DNA of 32,537 bases from Linderina pennispora (taxonomy: Eukaryota > Kickxellomycota > Kickxellomycetes > Kickxellales > Kickxellaceae), in NCBI RefSeq assembly GCF_002104995.1, contig NW_024468359.1:1-32537 (forward strand), in the 5' to 3' direction. The translations under genes and the position numbers were made by a program. The notes under the pieces are model-generated. The model was not told where the DNA came from and did no database searches. It saw nothing but the letters and a program-made list of their open reading frames with translations. How positions within the stretch are numbered: the first letter of the stretch is position 1; each line of letters starts with the position of its first letter. This document shows, one piece after another, positions 17,801 to 26,770 of the stretch.

Positions 17801-20426
17801 CGCCGGAAGCATTTGCTGGGATAGCAGCATCACGAGTCTCCTTAAGAGAATCTTCAGCCGCAGGCTTTTCTTGGATATCAGACACAGGCGGGCCATCATC
17901 AGCAATCTGCTCTTCAGACGATGCGCCAGCAGAGATCTCCTCAGCTGCGGGCACCGAAACATCGGCTTCGTCCGCAGAATCCATCTGGGCAGGGATATCG
18001 CGCGACGCAATAGGCGGCTCTTCAGCCACCGACTCTGCCGGAATATCAGAAACCTGCTCCTCGGTCGGAACCGCATTGAGCACCGACTCAGTGGTAGCAG
18101 ACTCTGCGCCAGTGCGGACATCCTCGACAGCATCATCGGAAACATTGGCCGCATCCTGAACACTGAGCGTCGGCACATCGGCAGCCTTAACCGAAGTATC
18201 TGCTGCACCAGGGATGTCTTGTGTCGCTGAATCTGCCTCAGCAGCAGGTGGTGCCTCGGTAGTTTCAGTAGCCACTGGCTCGCCGGTCTCTTCAGCCTCA
18301 GCGCTCGCCTCGATGGGCTTGCTGACGTCGGCAAACGGCGTGCTGATTGCCTCAGAGATATCGCGGCTGACTGACTCCTCCCCATCCACCGGAGCATCCT
18401 CGGTCTTGGTGCCAGTGAAAATAGTGGCAGCAGCAGCAGCAGCAGCAGCAGCAATGGCGGCAGCAGCCGTAGCAGCAGCAATGCCCGATTTGGACTCCTC
18501 CTGGCTCACCTCGTCAGCAGCGCCGGCCTGAATATGGCGTTCCATGACCTCGTTGACATCGACCCGGTCCATCTGCTCAGGCACATAAAGCTCGGCTGAC
18601 ACGGGACTGCGTGTGACGACCTCACTGTCCGGCACAATAATCGGCATGACCGACACCGGCTGATCTGAAATGCTCCTCAGCCTGCGCACGGGCTCACCGT
18701 CCATGTCGCGGGGCTCCTCTGCCGACACGGTGTTGCGACGACGGCCCGCACGGCCCGCCTGCTCGGTCACAGCCGGCACCAGGAGCCCGGGAATATACGC
18801 ATCTGCGGTGTCGGCCCACGAAAATGGTGGAATCTCTGCCGATGTGCTGTCGGCAGAAAAGTGGCCGGCTGGGTATGTGGGGACGAAGTGGCGCGAGACC
18901 TCGACGCGCTGCGGCTGGCCATCTATGTCCGGCACGCTGCTGGCGTCAACAGTGTACTGGTACTTGTGGTGCACAACCTCGGTGCCCATGACCGCCAGTC
19001 GCTTGACGCTGGGCAGGAACGGAATCGCCTGCTCAATGCCAGCCGACTGCACGCCGCACTGTTCGACCAGCAGCGCCTGCAGATTGGCAGCACTGGGGCT
19101 CTGGGCAAGCCCAGCCATGGCCTCGTCGCCGACCAGTGGGTTGTTGCGGAGCCCAAGTGCGACCAGCACTGTCGATGCAGCCAGGAGGGCGCCCAGCGGA
19201 GCACCTGTCAGGCTGGGGGCACCAGAAATGTGGAGAGTGTGAAGAGATGTGATGGTGGAGGCGGCTGCCTGGACGAGGTGGTCGGGAATGGCCAGATTAC
19301 GCAAGCACAACGTATGCAGCTGCGAGGCGCTGACAGACAGATCCTGCGGCACATCACCCACACTCTCAGGCGCATCGCGTACCAACTCCAGGTGCGTCAG
19401 CCTCGGGCACAGGGCCATGGCCATGATGGCTGACCGGGCAGTGATGTTGGCCGAATGCACGACCAGCGACTGCAGGGTTGCAGCCGAGCCCCGCAGTATG
19501 AACTCGACCAGCTCGTCGCCAGCATCATTGTCTTTGCCCACCATATGGAACACACGCAGGCCTGTTGGCACACGGCCCGCAGCATTCACCAGCTGGGCGC
19601 CGCGAATGCCCGGCGCGCAGATGCGCAGGCGCTGCAATGTCGGCAGGCGAATCGCCAGGGGCCCCCAGATATCAGCCGGCAGAGCCGAGTCGCTCTCTAG
19701 CCGCAAGCCACGCAGCGTGCGCAGGTTGTACAGCAGATATCCGAGGTTGGCCAGGGGCCGGCGCGGCATGCCGACGATCGACAGGTCGCGCAGATGCCAG
19801 CGCATCAGGTCATTGACGATATGCTTGTCTTTCAGCTTGTATCCGTACAGACTCAGGCTGTCCACAAGCGCCAGCATCCGGGCGAACCGCAGCGGCAGCG
19901 CCGGCTGCATCAGATCTGAGCCGTGCAGCAGCGCACGCAGCACGGCTGCCGACGGTGACAATACGTGGCCGCCGCTTGCTAGCTCCAGAACCGTCGCCTG
20001 CTCGATCTCACCCGACTCGCGGCGGCAGTCGAGCGCCAGATGCCGGTCGTACTGCGTGTCCAGCGTGAACCGCAGCCCGCGGATGCGCGGCGCAAACACA
20101 TTGGGCTTCTCGGCCACCGTGCGCAGGAAGCGCGCCAGCTGCTCAGGACTCGCAAATGAGGGGTAGGCCCAGAGGCTGGACTCGCCGGCCAGCGCCCAGT
20201 CCCGGCACACCAGGCAGAAGGATGTGCGGTCGTGCTGGGAGCCGACGTAGGCAGCGATGCGGGTCAGAATCCGCCGGTCTAGCTTGGAGCTCATGGGCAT
20301 GTCGTCATCGGTGATTCCTGCGTCGCTATCGTCGTCGCTGTCTGCGGACCGGCTGCTGTATTTTGTCGCACGGGCGGCTGCCAATGCGCTCTCGGGGTTG
20401 AACGCCAGGTCAAAGTCGTTGAACAT
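11817..20426 (-). CDS. giant F-box/LRR protein with a ~2,200-residue Glu/Ala/Pro-rich tract
   Basis: A single uninterrupted 2,869-residue ORF. I start it at the ATG at 20426-20424 (MFNDFDLAF), because the frame farther upstream has only a GTG. Residues about 46-90 (LDRRILTRIAAYVGS..CLVCRDWAL) look like an F-box, which would bind Skp1 in an SCF ubiquitin ligase. Residues about 110-500 contain irregular leucine-rich repeats (LRDLSIVG, LRGLRLESD, LTHLELV, LHTLHISG), a likely substrate-binding surface. From about 640 to 2780 the sequence is low complexity: Glu, Ala, Pro, Thr, Val and Asp with very few Lys/Arg, so highly acidic and probably disordered, with EEPAx pentapeptide repeats at about 1300-1670. 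Two Ala-rich hydrophobic helices occur near 660 and 1200. The last 90 residues (VLMELNIETPKNGRKLLQLR, then CEDFCLQHNM and an Arg-rich end) look like a folded ubiquitin-like or protein-binding domain. The function is unknown to me. Convergent with the 7TM sequence. Confidence 0.85.
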   Translation of the reverse strand: MFNDFDLAFNPESALAAARATKYSSRSADSDDDSDAGITDDDMPMSSKLDRRILTRIAAYVGSQHDRTSFCLVCRDWALAGESSLWAYPSFASPEQLARFLRTVAEKPNVFAPRIRGLRFTLDTQYDRHLALDCRRESGEIEQATVLELASGGHVLSPSAAVLRALLHGSDLMQPALPLRFARMLALVDSLSLYGYKLKDKHIVNDLMRWHLRDLSIVGMPRRPLANLGYLLYNLRTLRGLRLESDSALPADIWGPLAIRLPTLQRLRICAPGIRGAQLVNAAGRVPTGLRVFHMVGKDNDAGDELVEFILRGSAATLQSLVVHSANITARSAIMAMALCPRLTHLELVRDAPESVGDVPQDLSVSASQLHTLCLRNLAIPDHLVQAAASTITSLHTLHISGAPSLTGAPLGALLAASTVLVALGLRNNPLVGDEAMAGLAQSPSAANLQALLVEQCGVQSAGIEQAIPFLPSVKRLAVMGTEVVHHKYQYTVDASSVPDIDGQPQRVEVSRHFVPTYPAGHFSADSTSAEIPPFSWADTADAYIPGLLVPAVTEQAGRAGRRRNTVSAEEPRDMDGEPVRRLRSISDQPVSVMPIIVPDSEVVTRSPVSAELYVPEQMDRVDVNEVMERHIQAGAADEVSQEESKSGIAAATAAAAIAAAAAAAAATIFTGTKTEDAPVDGEESVSRDISEAISTPFADVSKPIEASAEAEETGEPVATETTEAPPAAEADSATQDIPGAADTSVKAADVPTLSVQDAANVSDDAVEDVRTGAESATTESVLNAVPTEEQVSDIPAESVAEEPPIASRDIPAQMDSADEADVSVPAAEEISAGASSEEQIADDGPPVSDIQEKPAAEDSLKETRDAAIPANASGEVEVPVEVPAEAALTGPADTSFEEQTIKGDTLEPHDVSIPADPDTTSSPAEDIPAVPSEDVSTTGDVADGASEQPPAKADLTTRSLPVTDTAADSTLDAELPEIPVAASETSAIDEPISGAELPQPVGQEAVAEEPVTEEPASEEPGVVEPVGEEAVSEEVVGEDGVTEEAVAEVHKEPIADTLVVNIVGVDSIIESALGTIQPAEYVAEAVTDEPVERALSGPETAAVDAGSANGSEKSWHDVSADVDESVASPDVSATPEDIAYEKSETVEQSARDAAVDTINLADEPTAQELADAPGSVPEDSPAHSASQPGAVSNSSIGVAATIAAAGASLAALTSIFSMSSKAPVPAVVEEVPKATADASVETRASEVPETPAEDTVIAEAPATQVPVEEALVQVNASVGADEVPADEAAPREIVPEQDTVAASKSPAVEEPATEGPAALEEPAAEEPPTVEPTTKEPAAVEEPAAEEPAKAEELAATEEPAAMEPTVEEPAKAEEPTAADEPAAEEPATEEPAEAEEPAVAEEPAAAEESAAMEPTAEEPAETEEPAAAEEPPTVEPPTVEPTTREPAAVEEPAAEEPAKAEEPTAAEEPAAAEEAAAMEPTSEEPVKAEEAAATEEAAKAEEPAAVEEPVTEEPATEEPATEEPAVEEPAEAEDPAAVEEPAETEEPAAAEELTATEEAAVEEAAVEEAATEGPATEGPATEGPATEEPAEAEEPTVAEEPAAAEESAAMEPTAEAEEPTVAEEPAAAEESAAMEPTAEEPAETEEPAAAEELTTTEEAAVEEAAVKQMSATAEESVTDDTPATADNVILPKQPVIEAPTTTDVPSPVDESTVDVLITEQPAAAENQSTTAVDKEPAADTTPITSMDTAPATEQPATTEESPAAAEEIIAPTEEPASDETAIKKIADTADLPAGTEVSTTDMDEPLAAEDPTPSAAEEPAAEETPVPAEAILATEPPPTTEEHAAADETLAVESDTTAKVGSPEEGTAAVKETTVPEDASIPTTEEASAKDTPVAGDPTATEATAAKDLTAASGIPVSEDVSVPADEAPALGHDAVSEDATAIADGCVAAEPAVEEIAEASASAPASTEGLIDGQAPVDAEAPAAVEEPSTESEKIAAEQTTVEDTAVDSGKPTVEQPETAREAPETTEMPASAEESAVAEDIAAENAVDAEKDASIMEPSTAEVHGISDAPVDEMSAAEAIAAKGVTTPGGETPGADEAVMAAESPIKSEEPSTVGEFVAEQPAAQEAASRDIGVEDTAITADAPVADETHVEAEEIEGDKPATTNEPAISVGSANVEDGTISDTAAVEETVVAAKQGVDQLTAAATTTDVSTSDAETRDRGIADEGHGTADAPAAEKAPESGNGSADVAKEVATDVSAKPAVDSVVDNAIEDAPAVGEPLVEEITPAADVPVAPEDPSLAKEVHATEETPSPVANSIIEVPAVQESAAVVMEQHAAPVEGQATSGEMDVLPAPAEEPVDTREPSSAEPLAATEQAVTEQPGVIEQPGAIEPTETDNTLGEASEPMAKDTIAESPADVILDEIDPADQSEPVESDQDAVSNSTPGAQDEVDEGFADADVKKDAVSVAATGDQIPSEPAEAEIATAKASAAHSSNVAPSSEPEAVEADEAISSSPASPASPYEPVESSQEPQAETVAATIAAIAGQPSVPTDRGADITAPPTDIDLATTLSENAAKEILQRGIPQSEAQAGITPPLFDEQETATKPTVVGTVEMVDAESVDSQGREEGEATMAPLPVPAAQADASTPSNDQSPSVPRETQEALHPDSIPGIDAGHRGLSESTRDVSALQQETTDEFSAVPTEPLPGIPSGSAAAMSPSSKSVQFEATPEQAYYDQVVPQRSMPLSTFSTPAFPENFRDHGVMPEQGAGIAPRDIPRPSASGIQRSAIKRPRDVLMELNIETPKNGRKLLQLRANDNIDQVCEDFCLQHNMTELLTGMRSLVRGKVERRLARRRERALLAAARGEHAV
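11823..12090 (-). other. C-terminal conserved-looking basic domain of the giant protein
   Basis: In contrast to the acidic tract before it, the last 90 residues are mixed and basic: SAIKRPRDVLMELNIETP, a LLQLRANDNIDQVCEDFC segment, HNMTELLTGM and ERRLARRRERALLAAA. The pattern of two short strands, a D-rich turn, then F-C-x-x-H-x-M/L resembles a ubiquitin-like fold seen at the C-terminus of several unrelated fungal proteins. That family placement is inference. Confidence 0.5.
15410..16525 (-). repeat. tandem EEPAx-type coding repeats
   Basis: About 1.1 kb of GC-rich degenerate 15-bp units within the giant gene encodes strings of EEPA, EEPT, AEEP and MEPT pentapeptides. Recent slippage is visible. 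A perfect 72-bp unit is duplicated in tandem (15511-15582 and 15583-15654). A perfect 15-bp unit occurs three times (15661-15705), encoding repeated GPATE. All units are multiples of three and the frame is kept. Confidence 0.9.
18427..18453 (-). repeat. trinucleotide microsatellite (GCA)9 coding poly-Ala
   Basis: Nine perfect GCA units on the plus strand encode an Ala run on the minus strand, within the first Ala-rich hydrophobic segment of the giant protein. Confidence 0.9.
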
Positions 20427-20768
20427 GAGAAATGGTGAAAAGGAAATGCCTGAATGCACACAGAAATAGTGAAGAAAAAGAGGTAATGATAATTAGGAAG
20501 ACACTACAGCACAGACGGGGCAGGCCAAAACGGGTTTGGGATATCAGCCGCTGATGCAGCTAGTGAATATGAGGAGCTAGAAGAAGAAGAAGAAAAGTTA
20601 GACTCTGAACAAAGGTGAAGAGGAAAAAAAGTAGAGTTTGTTACTATCCGGGAAGGTCACCAGAGTACACAGCGAGTCTATTTTTATTGAGATTTGGAAG
20701 GAAAGGCTGGGAGAAAAGGGCAAAAATAAGTAGGGGATGTTACACCAGGCGGGTCGTTGGAGAGCTGC

Positions 20769-20776
20769 TTTTTATA
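20769..20776 (-). promoter_or_regulatory. possible TATA box of the giant F-box gene
   Basis: TATAAAAA on the minus strand, about 340 bases before the chosen ATG. It implies a long CT-rich 5' UTR; the distance makes it tentative. Confidence 0.35.
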
Positions 20777-22225
20777 CCCGCCACGGGTGCGCCCGAACGA
20801 TCCGGGATGCGACATGGCAAACACCCAATCTCGGGCATGCACATAGCACGGCCGATTGTTGGCGCTCCAACCCGGGTTTCCTTGAAGCACTCCACCATTG
20901 GACGAGTCAGCGACGGGCAAACTCTCACCCTGCACAGCAGCGAGTGGGTGAGGAAAGCAGGTTGAAGATCATTTCCTGCGAATGGGCCGAGGATGGTAAA
21001 AATAGTGCTTTTTCCACATTTAGCTGCCGACCATTATTTGAAACTCAGCCGCTTGCGAAACCACTACATGGACAAGGCATAGCGGAGTTGGGCGGGTATT
21101 GGGGTTATATAGCAGAGGGCCTTGTTAGCGACATAGCAAATTATGCACTGGGCTATTGTGCGCAGCTGTTGTTGTCCGAGCACAATTCCAGCCGCTTGTT
21201 TTGATTAGCTATCGAGCTAGCATCGTCCTGTCGTGTGGCGGCAGACTAGAAGGCGAACAACGTCGCGATAGGGCATTACTGCTCCATAAAAGCAAAACAA
21301 CAAAACTGCGCCTGCTTCCTGCTTACTTTCCATTCGTAAGCAGCACAAAAATACGAGGCAGGATCCTGGTAGGAAAAAAACAGCGCTGCACATTGAAGCT
21401 TGAAGCGCTGAGATATGCATACATGCACTATCTATGCAAAGGTCACTCTGGCTTGGCAAGTCAAGCCCGCCCCCGATCCGCTTTTCTTCTTGCTGCAGAA
21501 AAAACCGGTTCTAGTAGAATCTGCTCTGCTCACGCACCCCTTTTTTCATCGCGAATAGTAGAGAGTGCGGCTGGGCACGGCGACGCAATTGTGTGCATCT
21601 GTATAGTATCTGGGTATGTACAATTGGCAGGCGGAACGGCCATGTCTGCATATACAGGAGAAAAAGTGCAGGATTGGGGGAGATGTGCGCCCGTAACATG
21701 TCCGGGGGCTTGGGTCGCGCAGAACCCGGTCCACAGAGGAAAAGCGCGCTGGAGATTCAGCTCAATCTGGGCCGAGTCGACTTACGGAGCCCGTTTGGAG
21801 ATTATTGCTGAACTCCAACAGACATAGCGAGCGCTCGGACGTGCCGTGGGCACAGAGCCTGTTCCCACACGTAAGCCCCGCTACTTTTTTGTCAAAAAGT
21901 AACCACGGCTGGAGTGTGAGCGGCCCGGGAGTTGCCCGCGACACATATGGATGGATATGCAAAACCGGCATTATCCACCGAGTGTCTGGCACATAAGGCA
22001 ATAGCGCCCGTTTTGGTAATTTTGGGCATGAATGAACGGACCCTTTTTAATGATAAAGAACCCGGCCGCACTGAACAAGCACCGATAATGGGCGACGCTG
22101 TGTGTTTGATTGGTAACACCAAGATGGTACTATTTTTGAGTGCGTAATCCAGAGACACAATCCCGCAGGCGTGTCTCGCAACAGATGAAGGAGTCGCGAA
22201 CAGCGACGCTTGCGTATGCTTAAGC

Positions 22226-22234
22226 TATAAAAAA
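22226..22234 (+). promoter_or_regulatory. possible TATA box upstream of kinase
   Basis: TATAAAAAA, about 490 bases before the kinase ATG. If used, the kinase leader would be long and would carry an upstream ORF starting at 22281. Confidence 0.35.
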
Positions 22235-22714
22235 CGACACAAAGGCACACAGAACGACAACAAACAGTTTCCGAATACAAATGCAATCTGTCTGCTGCAG
22301 CTCAGATGACCACGTCTGGCAGTTCCCAGGAAGCGATTTAGCGGGCAGCAATTGGCTCTGGCTGGCCATGTCACCCACAGACCTTGGGTTGTTACAAAGA
22401 CATGCGCTCGGGCAATACGCGTGCATGGGGTTTCTGTTGTCCCAGGAAGAGTGCAGGCGTTTTAACGAGTTGGCCAAGCTTCAAAATTTTTTTGAAAATA
22501 ACCTGTGGAGCAAGATTGCCCCTTATTTCGTTCCAAGCTTTTTGTTTTTGTCTTTGGTCCCTCTAGTCTTTCTACTCTGCTTGCCTCTGGATTTATTTTT
22601 TGTTGTTGTTGTTGTCTTGGTTTGTATATAGTTTTCTTCTGGGCACCTTGGTTATTTTCTGCACACACATACGCACAGGCGCACGTTCTCTCCGCACACA
22701 TACATAGCATACAA

Positions 22715-25700
22715 ATGAGTGTCACCAAGCCGCGGCGGATAGGCTTATATGTAAGCATACAGCGAAGCGTGTTTGTGAATGGCACCAAATGCAGCAAAAA
22801 GCAGAAACAGCAAAGAGTAAAATTCCTCCATGCCTTGTAGCAATTGGGCGACCTCTTGGGGCGGGGGTCGGCAGGAACGGTGTACCGTGGACTGAATTGG
22901 CGGACAGGCGAGGTGGTGGCAGTGAAGCAGTTCCACATTGACGGGTTTGCATCGACGTCGGACGCGGAGGGGGCATTGAAGGAGATAGACATGCTGAAGA
23001 GCCTGCGACACGCCAACATAGTGAAGTACGTCGGGTACGAGCAGTCGGAGAACGAGCTGAGCATCGTGCTGGAATACTGCGAGGGCGGGTCATTACAGCA
23101 CCTACTGCGCAAGTTCGGGAAGCTGCCGGAGAACCTGGTGGGGGTTTATGTGGCACAGATTCTGTCTGGGCTGATATACTTGCATGACAATGCGGTGGTG
23201 CACCGGGACATCAAGCCGGCGAACCTGCTGACGACCAAGGAGGGGAAGGTGAAGCTGGCGGACTTTGGCGTGGCGCGGTTCCACAACGGCAATGCGACGG
23301 TGGTTGGGTCGCCGTACTGGATTGCGCCAGAGGTCATTCAGCTGAACGGGGCAACGGCCGCGTCGGATATCTGGAGCCTGGGGTGCACGATCATCCAGCT
23401 AGTGGACGGCAAGGCACCGTACGAGGACCTACCGCCCATCAGCGCAATCTTCAAAATCGGCAACGACGAGCACCCGCCGTACCCGTCCAACATCTCGCAG
23501 GCAAGTATTGTGCTGAGTGGGGTTTTGTGTTACTGGCTGATAAAGAGGTGTGAGTCGGGTTTGTTATGTATTGAGCAAAAGGCACAATTGGGAGATCTAC
23601 CCAGGCTGCATGCATTGATGTATTGCGTAGCTTATGCGACAACAACAGCGGGGTGAGCAGAACAAACGAAAACACGTTTTGCGTCCCCTCCACTCCGTCG
23701 CCATTGGTATTGTGGCAAAGGGGGAGTCTGCGGGCAGATATCCTGGCTTTATGTTGCTCATGGGGTCGGTGTGGGGAGACCCGTTGAGTAGATCGCAGCA
23801 GCCAATGAGCCTGGATGTGTAGAAAGAGAAAAAAGCAGATCATTTTTTACGATAGCCCGGGGAATAGGCGGCTAAATTGCGAGAGAATTTATCCTTGTAG
23901 CCGTTGCAGGATTTCTTGTCGAAATGCCTTAATCGGGCGCCCGACGGGCGGTCGTCGGCGCGGGAGCTGGCCAACCACCAGTGGATCCGGTGGTGCCAGG
24001 ACATGATGAAGATGGACGGGGACTACGAGTCGAATGTAAAGTACATTTCCGACTGGCACGTAGCCCTGGCAAAGTCGTCGCCGCGGGATGCACTGCGGCA
24101 TGGGTCGCAGGGGATGGCGGCCAGACAGATGAGCAGCACGCCGCTGGGGACCGGGTCGACATACTATGCGCCGTATATGGCCGAGAGTGCAGCGCAGCGC
24201 ACAGTGTCGTCTATAGCAAAGTACGAGGAGAACAGCGACGACGACTGGGACAATGCGTTTGAGAACCTGGACGACCTGCAGTTCAAGCGGCGGCCCAAGA
24301 TCCCGGCATACATAGCAGACAGCACGGCGGCAAATCCAATCGCTGCAGCAGAGATAGTGCGGCAGCATGCGCTGAGCTTTACGTCGGATATGCAGGGGGA
24401 GGAGGCAATGCCGCCGGTGGCCGAGCGGTCGGTGACGCACCCGCGCACTGGGCAGCAGACAGGCAGTCACGTACCAGCGCGAGCGCACACCAGTCCGCCA
24501 TCGCCCAACATGCGCAAGCGGCGGACGCAGACGCACAGCCAGGACGCGATTGAGGTGCCTGGGACACCGGAGGAGGACGAAGACGAGGAGCACGTGCCTG
24601 TGGAGGGTGAATATGGGGGAGCAGCGGCAGGGCGGCGTAACTCGACGTCAACGACACAGCGCGCAGCCAAGCGACCGTCGCTGGGGCTAGTGCAGCGGCG
24701 GATGTCGACGGTGGATACGGGGCGGCGGGGGGTGGGCGAGGGCACACGCGGGCGCACGTACAGCTCGCTGTCGCTGGAGACAGCGGATCTGTCAGGTGAC
24801 CAGTCGGCGTCAGTGGATCGACAGAGTGCGGTCCGACAGCCGGAACTGGACCGGATCTACGAGAACAAGACGGTGGAGCACGGGCTGCAGCGCGAGGCGG
24901 AGCTGAAGTGGATCCGTGAGGTGGCGGGCGTCATCAACGAGTTCCAGCTGGTGCTGGCAGAGGACACGGTGGTGCAGCGGTGCCGCAGCCTGAATGCGCT
25001 GCTGCGCGAGGGCCACGGGGTGGTGGTGGGCAGCGCCGACTGGCACCTGCGGTATGTGGTGGAGGCGATCAGCCAGTACCGAGCGAACTCGCAGGTGGTG
25101 CGGCACCTGTTGCAGGTGGTGCTGCGGCTGCACCAGGCCAACAAACGCAGCCTGCGGACTCTGTGCTTACACGGGCTGCTGCCGCTGGTGCTGCCGATTC
25201 TGCAGATGCGGGCACAGCAGGGCGTGCCGAGCTTCACTGCGGACCACGAGCTGCGCGGCGAGGCGCTACGTGTGGCAGACCGTGTGTGTCGCGACAAGGA
25301 CGCGTTGGTGACGCACGCGTTTTTGGCGTGCGGTGGCGTGACGGCGCTGAGCGATGCGCTGGATGCGCTGGCCGACGTGGACGTGGATGTCGGATGGGCG
25401 CAGGTGGTGCGGGTGCTGACGGTGCTGGTGGGGCTAGTCAGCGATGACTCCCTGCGCGAGGGCCTGGCGCCCAACGACATCCCCGACATGCTGCTGCACG
25501 CGCGCGTCCACGTGGCTCTGGGACGTGTTGTGGGCAAGTACGGCGCTGCATGCGTGTCGCCAGCATCGTCACTCTCGTCTGCGTCGAATATATCGGATGC
25601 AGTGGCCGACCGGCAGCACCTGAACACGCGCGGGGTGCTGGCGGTGGCGAGCCGGCTGCTGTACCGGCTCGTGACGCTGGGGGACTCGCTGGAGGTGCCG

Positions 25701-26735
25701 CTGTGCGAATCGCCGGTGCTGCGCAATGTGCTGCAGTACCTGGTGCGGTACCAGAAGCAGGACATTGTGTTTGTGCTGCATGCAGTGCGGCGGCTGTCCA
25801 AGAACCCAAACTGCCTGGACGCATTGGACAAGGCTGGGATTTTCGCCACCAGCGCAGCGCTTCTGGAGACGCCAGCGCGCAGCCTGTACTACGACAACAT
25901 CATCGCGACGCTGGCGCGGCTATGCACGATTTCGCTGGCGCGGCTGACCAAAATGGCCACGCAGTACCCGGAGCTGGTGCGGCAGACGATCGAGTACGCC
26001 GGGTCGCGCAACTCGCGCACAGCGACCACATACGGGCGGCGGCTGATTGTCGAGCTGGCAGGCGGCGGGCGCGAGTGCTGCCGGGTGCTCAGGGAGGCCA
26101 ATGCCGTGGAGCTGGTCGTCAAGCTGATTTCGCGCGAGAAGTGGTGTGCACCGGCCATCCGCGCGCTGGGCGAGTGGACCAAGACCGCCCCCGACGACAT
26201 CCTGCCGCTGGTCACCAGCACACACACCAGCGGGGTGTGGGCGGACCTGGTGGGCCCGCTGCTGTGCCTGTCGGCCAGCTCGCCGACGCTGGACGTCTAT
26301 GCCAGCGCCTTCCTGGCCTTCATGCAGCTGCGCCCGGCGCCGTTCACGCAGGCCTGTCTGGCCAGCACTTGGGACCCGCAGTCGGCTGGCGTGTGGGGCC
26401 GCCTGATGGACCGCTATTTGCAGTGCAGCGGCCTGAAGCGCAGCGACCGCGTGGCACGCCTGGCGGATGCCTTCGGCCACGTGCGCCTCACCAGCTCCGG
26501 CACCACCAACCCCGAGGCCGTGGCCGCCAACCACCTGTCGCCCACCACGCGCCTGACCTTCCTGCACGTGCTGCATCTGCTCACAACCCACCTGAGCATC
26601 CGGGCGCTGGACCTGGTGCCGCGCGCCCGCGCCTACCGCGACGAGATCCTGGTGGTCAGCCATGCCGACCAGGCGCTGCCAGTACGCAATGCTGCGCGTG
26701 AGCTGGCTGCTGTGCTGGAGGACAAGACCGCTTGA
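22715..26735 (+). CDS. SIN/MAP3K-epsilon-type protein kinase (Cdc7/SepH/Cdc15-like), three exons
   Basis: Ser/Thr kinase of the septation initiation network (S. pombe Cdc7, A. nidulans SepH, plant M3K-epsilon), acting at spindle poles to trigger septation. Exon 1 is 22715-22750 (MSVTKPRRIGLY), exon 2 is 22841-23500 and exon 3 is 23901-26735, giving 1,176 residues. Joining exon 1 to 2 produces the expected GLY-QLGDLLGRGSAGTVY start of the kinase domain. Visible motifs are the Gly loop, Lys41 in VAVKQF, HRDIKPANLL (Asp135), DFGVARF, and GSPYWIAPEVI. Exon 2 to 3 gives NISQ-PLQDFLSKCLNRAPDGR, the end of the domain. A basic and Ser-rich linker (about 300-540) follows, then helical ARM-like repeats to the C-terminus, as in the family. 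The length matches (Cdc7 about 1,060; SepH about 1,350). AATAAA lies at 26756. The 3' end converges on glutaryl-CoA dehydrogenase. Confidence 0.9.
23501..23900 (+). other. kinase intron 2 with GC donor
   Basis: The donor is CAG/GCAAGT, the classic context of GC-AG introns, and the acceptor is ATCCTTGTAG. Removal in phase 0 gives NISQPLQDFLSKC, which has the same length as the homologous region of related kinases (NISPxAxDFL). Using the CAG at 23907-23909 as acceptor would lose three residues. At 400 nt it is over four times longer than the two other introns seen in the window. Confidence 0.75.
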
Positions 26736-26755
26736 ATTTTTTCTATTACCTGTCA

Positions 26756-26761
26756 AATAAA
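26756..26761 (+). terminator. AATAAA polyadenylation signal of kinase
   Basis: AATAAA begins 21 bases after the kinase stop and 10 bases before the convergent glutaryl-CoA dehydrogenase stop, so the transcripts should overlap at their 3' ends. Confidence 0.6.
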
Positions 26762-26770
26762 GACTGCTAC

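Larger units (their letters stand above)
20427..22714. other. long divergent intergenic region between giant gene and kinase
   Basis: Nearly 2.3 kb separates two divergently transcribed genes, by far the largest internal gap with no recognised gene. It begins with a pyrimidine-rich leader of the giant gene (purine-rich on the plus strand, 20580-20600). Each end has one TATA-like element (20769-20776 for minus, 22226-22234 for plus). An ATG-started 116-codon frame at 22281-22631 follows the plus TATA by 47 bases. Its C-terminal half is merely a translated T-rich tract, so it is at best an upstream ORF. The remaining ORFs overlap in several frames and look random. No tRNA or transposon signature was recognised. 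Confidence 0.5.

Noticed and set aside
20427-20459. Eleven-residue N-terminal extension of the giant protein
   Set aside because: It would begin at a GTG codon; the first ATG in frame is at 20426-20424 and immediately starts a plausible N-terminus.
25550-26701. 383-codon plus-strand ORF in another frame of the kinase gene
   Set aside because: Composition is Ala/Gly/Arg/Pro from GC-rich out-of-frame reading; the kinase frame is clearly the coding one.
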